Source: Anisakis pegreffii
Lineage: Eukaryota; Nematoda; Chromadorea; Rhabditida; Anisakidae
Direction: 5' to 3'
Length of the DNA stretch: 64,000 bases
NCBI GenBank assembly: GCA_035041965.1
Contig: JAPYMA010000853.1
Span: forward strand, 1-64,000
Shown: piece after piece, positions 27,301 through 40,354 of the stretch
Layout: each line of letters opens with the position of its first letter
Numbering within the stretch: the stretch's first letter is position 1
Notes under the pieces: generated by a model
What the model saw: only the letters and a program-made list of their open reading frames with translations
Database searches by the model: none
Told to the model about the DNA's origin: nothing
Made by a program: the position numbers and the translations under genes

Positions 27301-28983
27301 TGGTGATGTGCCCCCCAGTACACAGACAGCACCTGGTCGAGGCCGCGGTCGTGGTCGTGGTGGGAGGACACGCGGTGGATCTGCGAAATCGACACCTGTC
27401 AAAGCCGCGGAAACACCGGTTAGTTTCTTATGATCCAGCAAGATAGATTACCTAGTTTATTTGCACTGTATTAACGTCACATTTCCAGCAACGTGGCCAA
27501 AGATTCGAAAATTAAATTTGCTAAAATTTTCGTGAAGTACTGTGAATGTCACATGTGAGAGTTATTTCAATTTCATCACTGTAAAAATAAAGTGTGATTA
27601 CCTGAGGATGGCATGAACTCACATGATTATAAGTTTAAATTTGATATGAAGTTGTCTAATGGTAACTGAATGGCATCGATTCGGTTTCAGGCAAATCGTG
27701 AGCAAGCACCTCAACAACAACCCGAGTCTCTTGCTGCATCGCGTCCACGGCGTTCCACTCGTTCAACAGTTGATTACGCACATCCAGATGTTGCAACTGT
27801 GGTGGCTGAACAAGAAGATCTTGAAAATGAGGTTGGTTTATAGTATTTCGGGTAATGTTGTATTTCAGGTTGGTAAAATCACAGTGGCATTTCGTAGGGG
27901 CGAAAATTTGTTGCTGCGCTCTAACTAAGTAACGTATTCAGCTACGACTATGAACAAAATGTCGTTTTGATCATAGCAACCAAAATGACCAATAGTGAGA
28001 AGAGTTGATGAGAAGATGCGATCTCGCATCAATGAATGTTGATTAATTTATTGTAATAGTTGCTATATTTGAATGATGGTTATGAATTGAATAAGTTTGT
28101 AGTTACAACAAAAAGTGTCACGCAATCGTGGCAAGAGCCGTGGACGTGCTCGTGGAAGGGGTACAACCCGAAGGAAAACTGGTGCCGCGGTTGTGACGGC
28201 AGTCACGACAGAAGAGGACGAAGAGGATGGGGAAGATAGCGGATCGGATTATGGTGCATCGTCGAAGAAACGGAGGAAGAGCGCCGCCTCAGGTAGAGGA
28301 GGGAGGGGACGTGGAAGAGGCCGAGGTGGTGCTGTGGCAAAAACAACGAGGAGGTCGCGATCGAGTGAGTGTGCTTTATGTTTGTGTATGGTTTTGAATT
28401 AAGCGGATGAGACCAGAATCGGAATTCGGAGTTGAAAATCTGTCAGTTGAAAAGAAAAAGAGCAAAATTTCACGCAACATTTTATTGCAATTTGCAACGG
28501 ATTGACCTGGTTGAAGTGTTGGGATAGTTTTGTTGTTTTGAGATGTTTGGAAAGAAGTAATTTGAAGGATTGCAATTGTTATGGGAACTGTAAAGTTGAG
28601 CGATGTTCAAAATTTGGTTGTCGTGCGATTGTTATCCATTGATGTTATTTGAGGGTTTTATTTAGCTGGTTGAAGAGACTTTTCATTGATGTGCAGAAGT
28701 ATCCCAGATGATGGGATGGATTGTGTGTATGGAATTGAGAATTTTTGTTGCAGCGAGGAAGAAGAATGTGAAAGATGAGAGTGAGGAAGAAGACGGTGAT
28801 GAAGAGATGCATCTGGAAGAGGATGACGACGAGCCTGCATCACCAGAATCTGTCGAAGGTGAAGAGGAGTCCTACAAGCCAGCCCCTTCGAAGCGACGAT
28901 CTTCACCAGCTGCAGCTACTCAGTGGAAGCAACCACCCAAAAAACGAGGACGACAATCTGCGGCACCGAAGGAGGCTGATTAG
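24377..28983 (+). CDS. Highly charged nuclear-type protein with Ku-binding-like motif and RG-rich region
   Basis: I do not recognise the gene as a named orthologue. Nine exons, all in frame: 24377-24509, 24897-25117, 25409-25570, 25867-26112, 26394-26876, 27164-27418, 27691-27831, 28103-28364, 28754-28983; about 710 aa. Residues about 40-415 are Glu/Lys/Thr-rich and probably form charged helix or disorder. At about 425-434 is KRVLPKWMVE, resembling the APLF/CYREN-type Ku-binding motif. It is followed by a Gly-Arg run with GRGRGRGGRTRGG, an acidic patch, a second RG-rich block with GRGGRGRGRGRGG, and a C-terminal acidic then basic tail with PPKKRGRQ, a likely nuclear localisation signal. No catalytic domain is visible. 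The start is the first ATG after an in-frame upstream frame lacking ATG. Exon 6 could begin at 27047 instead, adding 39 residues; both acceptors keep frame. A role in chromatin, RNA or DNA-break biology is inference from composition and motif only. Confidence 0.8.
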
Positions 28984-31900
28984 CCACCCATAATTTATAG
29001 ATGCAACTATTTTTGTAAGTTTTAGTTTAGTTCTTTTTTTGTGTTGTTGTTGAATTGTGTTGAACATATAATCTGCTTGCTGCATTGGGAATATGATTGT
29101 TGAAAACCGAAATCGATTTTTTATTTTCGATGTAGTTCTTTCGCAGTTGGTGAGCGCATTTGCGTATCATATCTTCTAATTATAGGGTATCAAATTCGGT
29201 GCGTTTTGTTTTTAGAAGATCATATTTACGTGAAGTTTGATGCATGTATTATGATGACAGTGTCAGACTCGATCCATCTAGTAACATTTATATTCCAGCA
29301 GCATTCGAATTATGGATGCTTATAATGGGCGTGTTGAGTTGTGATGTTTGAGATTGTTTCATGAGGGTTGTAATAGGAGAACTTAAATTTCAGGATTGTA
29401 TTACCTTAGTTCCATATGTTATCGTCGTTTTCTTCATACTTCGTCATATTTCAACGGATTTATTTGTGTAATAACAACGGACGGGAGACACTGCGCATCA
29501 CTTCATCAATTCGAACGCGAATATGGTTTTTGTTTGGTCGGCTCTTTTTGTGTAATAATTTTGTGTTTTCAATTGTCGTTTGGTTGGTTATTAGCTCAGC
29601 TGAAACGATTCCCTCTTCCTCACTATCGATGGTACCATTGTATCGCTGTATTACAGTAATTGTCGACGTTTCTGTAAATGTGCCCCACCCTATGCGTTCA
29701 CCACATGTGTACGATCAATTCCCCACTCCCGTAAACGATTGTGTTGCGTTTCTGTAGAACCGTTTCCTTTATTAACTATGATTATATCAAACACACTATT
29801 AATTCCATGTAACTAGAGTTGTTTTTTTTTGGTCTTTTGTTTGAATTCGTGCTGTTGATGTTGTATGAAAATTGAATATGTCGATAATTGTTGTCATAAC
29901 CTCGTTTTGTTTCATGGTCTATTTAATTTTCATGTCGTATCTTCGAATGAATGCCATCAATTCATTCGAGATGTGTTACTGTTTTAATCGATCTTGCCGA
30001 ATGCTGTTTCATAGAGAAGATTATCTCGTTGAAGGATGAGTAATTAATGAAACGTCGAAATAAGAAGAAAAATACATGAAAGACTCACGACGAAAAATGA
30101 TACTGGGATTGTTTTGATGTGATGGGAAGACTGATAGTAACACGTTGATGATGTTCACAACGATTGATGCGTCTTGCTCGTATCGATGCTAGTTGTTATT
30201 CGTATGTGTTGAAGGTGAAGTGATACGAAGATGGTATCATTACATGTGAAATTTAGTTCAGTAACCTATTGTTACCTTATTCTTAATCCTATTACTATTA
30301 ATGTTATTGTTATTACTATTAATAATTTAACTAATTAATTCATTGTTAAATTAATGTTTGTTCATCATTTTCAACTGTGGCATACAATTTGTTATTGTTG
30401 ATATGGTTGTTTGGTTTTCTTTTTTTTGGATTATTACTGTGTTGGTTTGTTATTTTTCGTCTTTTTTTCGTTTTTATAATGTTGTTTGATTGATCAAGTG
30501 TTGCGCGCAAGTCAGTTCAATTTCACTGAATTCAAACCATTTTTCATCTCCTCATTATAACCGCCATCATCATTGACTGTTGTTGTTGTTGTATTATCCC
30601 ATCCATAGAGTGGAAATATTTCCGAAGCGGACTGCAAATCACAAGGATACTAAGCTGACAACATACTCGTCTCCCTCAGCCTGATTAAGTTCCAACTGTA
30701 CGACTGGCTAAGAGACGGTGGGTTTAGCATGAGATATAAGATCAAAATATGAAAGCAGATGAGAAAATCATTCAGTGGTAAATGGAAGATAGAGATGGTG
30801 ACGATTATAGACGCATCGGTTTATGCGGAGTTTAGATTGATAAATGAAGTGGAAAAGTTGTGTTGTGGCTTTAGGATTAGTGCGATTTCGTGATGAGAAA
30901 GGTGTGAATGCGCGATAGTCGTCAGTGATTCGCTTGTTTGTGTTGAAAGAGAAAAGGTGAAAAAATTCTGTTGAAAAGGTGATAAAAAAAATTCAGTTTA
31001 ACTTCGCTTCAATTCTGATACGCATGAGCGCAATTCGCATGAACATGTCGCGTTATCGAAAAGTTAGAGTCTGAAGGGTAGGTAGGTAGGTAGTTCTCTT
31101 TGAATGGTGTCGATTAGTGGTGCGAATAGGAGAATATCAATTGTGCAATATGAATAACGCAAAGAGACAATAATAAATCTAGCGTGTCGTGCCATCCATG
31201 CATCCGAACGAGAACGGAATGTTGCATTAGAAGACTGACTGCTGCATCCAGTCAGCATTTTCGTCGTCGCGTTCCATTTCGTTTTAGTTGCTCTCATAAT
31301 GCATTCAGATTTCTACCTCTACGACGATGAAGTCATCCGTTGCTAAAAGCCATTCGTAGTGTATCTCATCAGCTAATCGCTTTTTGTTGTTGTGCTTCTT
31401 CGTTTTCGCAACATCTGTCTATTCATCATTGTCGTCGTAAGTCATAGACGACTCGTTAACGTGACGACGTGACGATTAATACACGACTAGCAGCACACTG
31501 ACAATCCTAGTTAGGCCATATTGCACTCGGCAGCAATTTTGCATTGGCCAGAGTTAAAATCCACTAGATTTATGATTGTTTCAGTAGAGCGTTTTTGGAA
31601 AGTGGGGAAATATGATATCCAATATCCGACAGTCTCATCTTGCTCTCTCTCTCCATTGTACCATCGTATGAATTCATATCGTTTGTTTTCGTTCATCTTT
31701 CAAAATTTTAATATTTATATTTGATGAATATTGTCAACCGTTGTAATAACCAGCGACCGCCGCCGACATCATGAAAAGTGCAGTCTAAATTTGAGTCTGA
31801 GCATAGTTGAAGCATCATTTTGTTTGAATTTGAGATCAGTTTTGAGTCTGATTATTAGAGTTAAGAGTAACAACAAAAGTCGTTGATTAACAATTTACCT

Positions 31901-32643
31901 CGTTCATCTCTTCCTTTCTTGAGTTCGTTTTCTTGTCAAACACTTAGTTATGACATAGTACAACTTTTCTTTCTCCCCTTTTCATGGTTTGCTTGTTTGA
32001 GGATATACATCTTGCCATTTTACTGTGGAGTTTTTGCGATTTCGCTCAGGATTCTGGACAAACTCCACGTTTCTGAGCAAAATTGTTGAGCAAATCAATG
32101 GAATGGTTGGAAAATTTGTGAGTAGGTTCGAAGGGGATGAAAGTTGCCGCAAACAAGCAAAAACAGTTGATCACTGATCGCGTGTGTTGTCTGTGTATTG
32201 TTTATGTGTATTCGTTTTGTTTACACGGTATTTTTTGGGTTTTGTTTTGGTTTGCACTGTAAATAAAACGTTTTTTTGTTTATTTGTTGCGGTCGTATTT
32301 TGTCGCTATTTAGTGGTAATTTAATAAGAAAAGTATAGCGCTGGTACGTTTTTTGATTAGTTGAATACTCTCGATTAAAAGTAATTGTTGTTTTTTCGTA
32401 TCATTCATTTTTTTATGAATATATGTTGTTGTTATCAAGATTTTGTTGGGATTTGCTGCTATGGTTTCGAATGTTTTGTTATGCCTACATACATATACGT
32501 CGTCTTCATTTATATTCATCATCACTTATGCGTGCTCATTCATCGTCCATCCATAGAAAATGTCAGCACTAGTTAGTGAAGAGACCAATCAATCCTTAAG
32601 AAAGCATTAGTTTGATCCATGTTTCTAATGCGCGTCTCTGCAG

Positions 32644-32751
32644 ATAGATAACTCAATCGTACACTTCGAGGATCAGCCAATGGCAACGTCAAAGATTAAT
32701 GATGTTTTTCTTGTCGGCAAACAGCGTGAAAGCTATTTTCGATGCGTGTGA
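32644..32751 (+). CDS. Possible orphan terminal exon (35 codons plus stop)
   Basis: After a TCTCTGCAG acceptor-like sequence the frame reads IDNSIVHFEDQPM and continues to SYFRCV before a TGA. Codon choice is more balanced than in the surrounding T-rich DNA. I see no matching upstream exon and recognise no family. It could equally be chance. Listed because it is the most coding-like piece between 29 and 36 kb. Confidence 0.18.
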   Translation: MDNSIVHFEDQPMATSKINDVFLVGKQRESYFRCV

Positions 32752-34680
32752 ACACCACCTAACAACACTTAGAATTATACACAACAACGACTAATGTTCT
32801 CAGTCACTAGCTAGCTTCGTTCCGTTCGTTCATTTCGCTGTGTTGCTTCTGATTAACGTTATGGCAATGATGGTGATGACGATGAACAGAAAAAATTGCT
32901 GGTGTTTCTTAGTTTCATTTACGCTGAAATGATCATTCGAGTAGGCTGGAACTTTGAAAGCATGGGTTTGTTCATTCCATACAAGTTTCTGCAGGTCTCG
33001 TAGCGGCGTTTCGTTGCAACGAGATCTCACGAGATGACGGAAATATTTTATTCTCACGATGTTAGGAAATTTGTATTCGTGGAATATGGTTTGAATGGGT
33101 GTATAAGTCTCAGTTTTGATGAACACCTCCCCAGTATGTTACTGGCTTGTACAGCGAAAAGTAATCTCGTAGTGTTGTTGTTGTTGTGCTTATTCTTGCC
33201 CATGTTCACAAGTTTGTTGGATCAGTCAGTCGTTCCATCTTGTTTTCCACATGAATTTGTTTCTTCTTACCACCCTAGTGATCGCCTAACATCACTGATC
33301 AAGTACAATTGTTGTTACTTGAAGTGTTTTGATAGTTGATATTTGTATTTGGAATGGTGATAGTGATAGATTCGAGCTTACAAAATAGCAATAGCAATAT
33401 TAACAAATCACTTAATCTCTCAATAAAAGCGATGCTATTTGTTCAGTGATAAGCAACAGTAGCTGATAGCAGTAACAATGTGCAATTGATGTGGAAGGTT
33501 TTATTGTTAACTTGGTTAATATTGCGTGCGGATGATGCATATATTTGAGTGAAGAGAGAGAATTAATTAAAAAGCCGAACACGATAATTAATGGCCGAAA
33601 TCGAATTGATCAATTGTTGTATCAGGCGAATTTGATGTTAATTATTGGGGTTGTTTCGTTGATGAGTTGTTCTTTTTCGATTATTGTCATATTCTGATGC
33701 CGTCTCGCCTCGTTTTCGTTTGGTTTCTTTTTTGGTTTGTTGGTCTGTTCTTAACGTTTCTTTTTTTAAATTCAATATTATTCATTCACTCATATTTTAA
33801 TGGTCATCATTGTTTTGCTGATTAATTTGCGTATAATTCTGATTAATTAATGTCATCGATCGTTTATTACGATTAAGTGTTATTATTGTTTGTTGTTTTT
33901 TTTTGTTTTGTTCATCATGTGAATGAATGTTGTTCGATCGTATAGTAAACTCTTGTGCAAGGTGATTTGCGTTGAATTGATGTGCATCAAGTGGTTTTTG
34001 TCAAAGGGCAGTTTTTTGTTTGGTAGACTAGTGCAGAATATTAATTTTATCGTTTCATCTAAAAAAAAATCTACGGTGATGATTGCTCAAGTGTTCGGGG
34101 CTATAAAATTTACAACTTTAGTAACACGCGAGTGATTTGAACAGTGAAGAATTTTATGAAGACATTCCGCTTCCTTCTCTGAGTTTTTGAGTGAATCATT
34201 GAATCGAATTGATGAAGTAGAATCGAAGTAATGGTTAGACGATGGTTGAATTGATAATGAGATGCGAGATCCAAATCATCTATGCATTTTTATGAACTTA
34301 CGTAACGAAGATTGTTTTCGAGCAATTAAATGTGATTGAGATGTGGAAAGCGGAAGTATTTCGCTAATGCATTAGTGAGGTATTGTCGTGCGATGAGAAA
34401 TACTAATGCTATTCATAAGTAAGTCCTTGGAAAGGAAGTTTCACTTCAGTGATGTATGTCGTTAGTAATTACAGTCGTTTCAAATACGTTCTTTGAAAAA
34501 TAAGTTTGCATTATCCGACCAGATAATTATTAATATCAGATGGTCACGACATACAGCATTTGAATTTCGTTATGAATTTGCCATTGATCGACTAAGTTTT
34601 TCAGTCGTAGGCTTGATGAAGCAGCTCATTAGTTTATTATATGAAACCTCTAAAATGCCTTGACCAGAGGTGAACAATAG

Positions 34681-34737
34681 GCGCTATTCCGCTATGGGAA
34701 CAGCCATTTTGCTACTTGCGAAGTAGCGGAATAGCGC
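34681..34737. repeat. Nested perfect hairpin
   Basis: GCGCTATTCCGCTA at 34681-34694 is matched by its exact inverse TAGCGGAATAGCGC at 34724-34737. The right arm also takes part in a second, shorter hairpin: GCTACTT (34711-34717), loop GCG, AAGTAGC (34721-34727). The two stems are mutually exclusive. No gene is adjacent. Possibly a tiny foldback element. Confidence 0.8.
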
Positions 34738-36358
34738 AATAATTGTAGGAAGGAGATTCAGAAAAGAAGTGACAGATGCAAATTAGGTGCTTCTCATTGA
34801 CACTGAACATGAAAATATGAAAGTTAAGGGGACATTTGAATTCTAGTCTTTTGGAACATTCCATCAATCGCAGTTCTCTAACATGTTCGCTTGTTCGGGG
34901 CTGAGACGATTACGATGCTGTATTGAGAATTTTATGTTGTGCATTGTTGTGTTCATACCAATTATCAAGAATGCGTTCGTTGTTACGGGCGATTTTTTGC
35001 ATTTGAAATTGTTAACTCCACCTCATTAATTGCTGTTTCGTTGTTTTTATGGATTTATGTGATTGCGATTATTTTTGTTCCTCATTTGAAAGTACCCTTG
35101 CTCCATGTTTCTAACACAGTCGCCGTTTGAAGCGATCGAAAGTGCAGTTCCAAAAATGAACGAACACTCCTCATGTTGACTGGTTACAATGTGTATGTGA
35201 GTAATCGCATTTTCAAAGTTATTTCATAACAGCTGTCAAAATCAAGCAATTCCTCATATCAGTATATATAAACCGCGTTTTCGAATGATTCTCTTTTGAT
35301 GTTTCTTTGATACATTGTAGAGATCAGTTCAGTTACTCGAATAGTCCATTGTATTGTTGAAATGTTTCTGTTTTGTTATCACTTGAGCTGAAGAGGTATT
35401 CCATTTGTTGTTCCTTCCTTCCTTCCGGCTGACGTCTCGAAATCAGCTGATTACAAATGTGTAATCGCCTGTTTGAGGAAGTGGCGGTAATCGGAACACA
35501 ATATCGTGGTGCACTACATTTGGACTTAGTTAGGCTTAGATTACGGCTTGTACCGCTTGTTGTTTAACAGATCATAATTTACGGTTCTTTCAGTCTTTTG
35601 AACGACTGTACACCAGTCTTATTGTCCTTAAAAACTACCGATACAGGTCACAAGCCTACTGAAACATTAGAGATGAAAAGTTCACTCTACATTGCAACGC
35701 AACGGAACGATTGCTCTGCACATTCAGCAGAATGGAGAATTGGAAATAACTTCTGTCTTAAAGACGAATCGAGACAGAATGTTATGTGAATTAATCAGAC
35801 GAGAACGAAATTCGTGACTTAAAAGAAAGAGAATGGAATGAATTAGCTGAAAAAAATTGCAATCGCTAAACGACATCAAGCAACACTCCCTGTGATGTAT
35901 CGTCGTCGTGTTTTGATTGTCGTCACTTCTGCTGAAGCTATCTTCAGTGCTAAATAAGGTGAACAAACACGAACGAAAGTGCGCAAACGTATTGATCGTC
36001 TAATGACAACACAGTTACCGTCGTCGTTGAGCATGAATCTATTCGTGAATTTATGCCTTAATACGATCGGTTCAATGGTGTGATAACTCAATTTTCTAGG
36101 AAACTCCTCTCGATGGACGACGTCTAAGAAAGCGCTGAAAAGGTCATTTGTGACGCGTATGGTATTTTTTTGGCTCGCTTGTACAATCGTTCGAAACTTC
36201 AAAACCTCAACTCACGTGCAACGTGAAAACGTATTTGCTGTGTTGTGAGTGATTGAATCGTATAAATGAGCAGCGCCGTTCCTCATCATTGTTGATTGTT
36301 CTGAAGCAGCACAAGCAGCAGCAGTAGTGTTCGAGCGAGAGCAACACGACACGACAAT

Positions 36359-36376
36359 ATGGGTTCCTCTTGGCAG
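36359..36376 (+). other. Candidate first coding exon (6 codons)
   Basis: The sequence reads ATGGGTTCCTCTTGGCAG (MGSSWQ), followed directly by GTAAGA, one of the best donor sites in the window, in phase 0. It is preceded by a CAG/ACGAC-rich, leader-like stretch (36300-36358). The next sure + strand exon with a compatible phase is exon 2 of the PLD3-like gene at 50179. An unrecognised gene in between is equally possible. Confidence 0.3.
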
Positions 36377-39300
36377 GTAAGAACCGTACGTTCTTAATCA
36401 ATGCCTATCGCAAGCCAATTGCTTCAGACAATTACAGTCATCGTAATTGTTTGTTTACGTTTCATGTTGACTGTATGATGATAACTGTGCACGTTTGTAT
36501 GCCATCAGGGCATGTGATGATATGCATGAAAATATTTCGCATGAGATGAAGGATATCCGTTGTTTTTCTATGATCATTCCATAAGGTGATTTGATTATCT
36601 TCGAACAAACAATTAATCCGAAGTTTTTTCCACTTCGAACTTCAAACGCACGTCATATTTCATTTCACGTTTTTTTTCCAATTCACTTCATAATTCATTC
36701 GAAAAAATTTCATCAATACAATTGTTGAATCAATGTAAACAATTGTAGTGTAATGTTTTGTCTATTGAATGAATCGTCAGTGTTCCTGATTGATACTCTT
36801 AACCAGCCGGTGTCCCTTTCAGCGATTAAATTACATTGAATAAATCAGTTTCACTCGGTGTGCACTTAGATTGATTCAATGCTCTAATTGAAACAATTAT
36901 TCATGTCCTCAAAGTTCTGCTCGGAAAGCATAAAACATTACCGAAGACGTCTAATCAATTTTAATCTTCACCATAAGTAAAAACATTTAGTTTTTCAGGA
37001 TGAGATCAATTGAGTAGCACAAACAGTCCGTCCGTCTCAACTGCTTAATTAATGAGCTGAGATGAAATTTTGTAGCAAACAAGCTCATCTCATTTCAGAG
37101 TAATCTAAATTTCCACTAATTTGAAATTGTATTCGATTAACGACAATGTAAACACAATTCAAATTGAGTTCAGTCGGAAAATTACGATAATTTGGCCATT
37201 AAACATCAAACAACCGAAGAAATTGGGCAATATGGGATGGAGAGTAGCCCGAAACCTGTGTGCTTGCCAAATCAATAATCATCTGAAGGCAGATAATTCA
37301 AAACGTTATAATCGTTAGCTGCGGGGAAAGAAGAATGCCAAGGAAGGAACAATGTGATATTGGTGATAACAAAGAGGCATAAACTCACAATAAGTTGGAT
37401 TTGCTGATTAAATAAAGAAAGAAGCATCAACTAGTACTTTAGCACGTGTTTCTCGACTATTTTTGTCTGCATTCGAATGTGTGCATTCGTTCCAATGATG
37501 CTCGCTTTGATTAATGTCAGCAATTGAATAAAGCTAATTCAAGTGACTCTCATGAAGTCATAATTCAAATGCATTTGCATTATGACAAATCCTCTAAAAT
37601 CCGCGTATTCAACAGCAATCTTCTAAATATCTTTTTCATTTTTTTCAATCATCGACAGAAAAATTTCATCCAGGATTCGTGATATTCCCGTGTAATTCCA
37701 TAAGTCCAGACGTATAAATTCTGCACTTTGCAACGGATGACGTCCGATGTGCACTACTTTCATATGAATGTAGATAATTTTGTTGAATCTTCAACAGTCT
37801 TCTGAACATATTACGTTAGCACATATCACAGGATTATAATTTTGAGCTAATCCCCTTGAGCTATTCGAAACGGATCTCTTTTTTTTGCAGTTTTTGAAAT
37901 CATTCTTGATGTGCTGAGATTCCATTAGATTTTACCGCTTCGCTCTAACACATCACTTAATGTTGACATGCAGTAGCAGTAGCAGCAGTATTGTAATTGC
38001 CGCATGAATTTTTGAATCTGAAATCACCACTCTGATGGCAGTCTTAATCTAAGTCACCACGAAATGTGCCGCCTGCCGCAGTTCAGTTACCACATATCCC
38101 GGGATATTAGAGCCATCTGACGAATGATGAATGTTGAATATCGTTTCCAGTGATCACTTCATTCGTAGTTCCTTGTAAGCGGACATTAACTTCAATTAAT
38201 CAATGTCCAAAGTGTTTGATTGGATCGCTGTTCGACTCTAATCATTTCACTTAATCAGTTTATTTGGATTCATGAAAGCTTTCGCTGAATCGTCGCAAAT
38301 TGAATCATCGGCATTGGTTAGCTTCGAAATTGAGCTCTTTGCATGCTGAAGTGGTGGCAAAACATAAATGTATTAATGAATGCATTAATGAATTTCCGTA
38401 ATGATACATTACTGAATTATCATTTAGCAGTTTCAAGCTTCTTAGAAACATCCAACGATCTGACATCTAATAATCAGTCAAAATATTTGGCTTAGCATCT
38501 GCTTCGTTCGTGCAGCAGCTTAACATTCGTTGTTGCTGTTGTTGTTGTTGTAATGTTTCATCAGGATGTAACGTAAAGAAAAACGATATGAAAAAGTTCT
38601 GAGGATCTATGAGTGAGTTGGTGTCGGTTGGACATTAATATTAGATGGAACATCTGTTAATTTGAATGGTACACTTCATCAATTCATCTGGATAGATCAC
38701 TTATTTGAATGCGCATTTTGTAACAATATTGGGGATGATGTCGACGTAAGAACACCTCGTTGTTATATTACATTTCAAAAGTTACAACACATTCTCAAAA
38801 GATTCATTGCTGCATTCTTCTATGCATAATTAACACTTGTATTCGACGATTACCATCTAACTTCACATTGCTTCTGCTGCGTTCGTCAGCAGTGCCATTC
38901 ACTAGTCGTCGGCGAGGCACATTGAAGAGTACGTTTATAAAATCACGACAGTGCACTTATGCTGTCGAGTTTGTGTGCATTTGCTCAGATCAAGCGGCTG
39001 TAATTGTTTAATTCAATTTTCACAAAAGTTCTTCTGCTTCAGGCGTCGTTTCACGTTTAGTCGTCATTGGATGTGACAGCTTTCAGAACGTGAAACTTAA
39101 TCGGTGTGATATTGTTGATGGGATTGACGCTTGTCACTTTTCATATTTTGCTTCAGATTCACTAAATTTTACGATTCAGGAGTTTTTCGTGCGTGATCCG
39201 TTTCATATTGAACGTTGCCTTCGCTTGATACATCCAGTCAGTCGGAAACAAGGAATTTTGCAAGCAAATGGTATTGCATTTTGCATTACTATAAATAATA

Positions 39301-40225
39301 TCATTCAGTTTAATGCAGATATCACAATTCAGTAGTTCCTCATGACATTTGGTCAAGTTTTTGTTTGTTCTTGCTGCTTCGAAGTATTTTTTTTTTTGAA
39401 GAGGGCAATCAGTTGTACTCGACGTTTATTAGGAAGTGCCGTAACTGTTATTAGTTGTGTGAGGTAAATTTCAAAGAGGAACTCACAGATTGTTCAAAAT
39501 CTAAATTGCACACTTATTTGTTTCATTGCTTTGATCGTTTTCTTTGATTTTCTCATTTATTACTTCAAATCCATTTACTGCCACCATATGTTGCTGCTTA
39601 GTTCAAGATGGTTCGAAACCTATTGAGAAACTATTCTAATCGGCTCGTAAAATTGTTCAACAATTCATCTTATTTTGCGATGTCGACATTTTTCGAACAC
39701 ATATTGCAGAGTTCTTCAAAAATTGTTTTGCCACATTTCAATAGATTTGCACATTTCTTACCATCAATTGAAAGGAACAAAACTCATCGAAATATGTAAA
39801 TTGAAGGTGATCAAATAGAAAAATTAAGCATTCCAATGTATCATTCTAGCTAAACATGTTAACTGAACCATAAAACAAGTCAACGTTGTTTTCTTGAATC
39901 ATTCTAGAATTTTAGAATCAGTTTGTACATTATGTTTTCCTCAGAGTATTATTATCAATGCCACTAATTAGCAATGTTTAGTACCCAATGGAATTGGTCG
40001 TTTGAATTCACGTTAGTGCTTGAGGCGTGAATCCTATCTGTTCACTCATTTCGGTATCACATCAACAATTCAATTAGAATTTTAGTCTACTCTCGCATAT
40101 CAATGAACGACTACGAAATCATCATTCCTCTGAGAGCGTAACTGCCGTATACTCTTGAACGAATCTCGAATTGTTAGAACATGACAAATTGTGTGAATTG
40201 ATTAAGTGTTGTGTCGTTAGGTTAG

Positions 40226-40354
40226 TATTATGTGAACATTGAGTCGTTTATCGAAGAGTTATTTAGTGGCGATATAGAGGAACTTTTAATGAAGGCAGAA
40301 TCGTTATCTGATTTTGTTGATCTGAGACGAAGAAGGAAGAAAATCGTTGCTTGT
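40226..40354 (+). CDS. Possible internal exon, charged 43-residue peptide
   Basis: Between a GTTAG acceptor-like site (in-frame stop just upstream) and a GTATGT donor lies an open stretch including NIESFIEELFSGDIEELL, then ESLSDFVDLRRRRKK. The amphipathic acidic-then-basic composition looks more coding than its surroundings. It is in phase 0 at both ends, but no neighbour exon was found and no family is recognised. Confidence 0.22.

Larger units (their letters stand above)
28984..36358. other. Gene-poor 7.4 kb downstream of the charged-protein gene
   Basis: The left end must contain the 3' UTR of the gene ending at 28983. Beyond it the + strand is T- and G-rich with no recognisable family. 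Weak objects are a possible terminal exon at 32644-32751 (own entry) and a hairpin at 34681-34737 (own entry). On the minus strand an ATG at 31276 followed by about 13 charged codons and a GTCAGT donor could be an exon start, but nothing connects to it. Confidence 0.5.
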
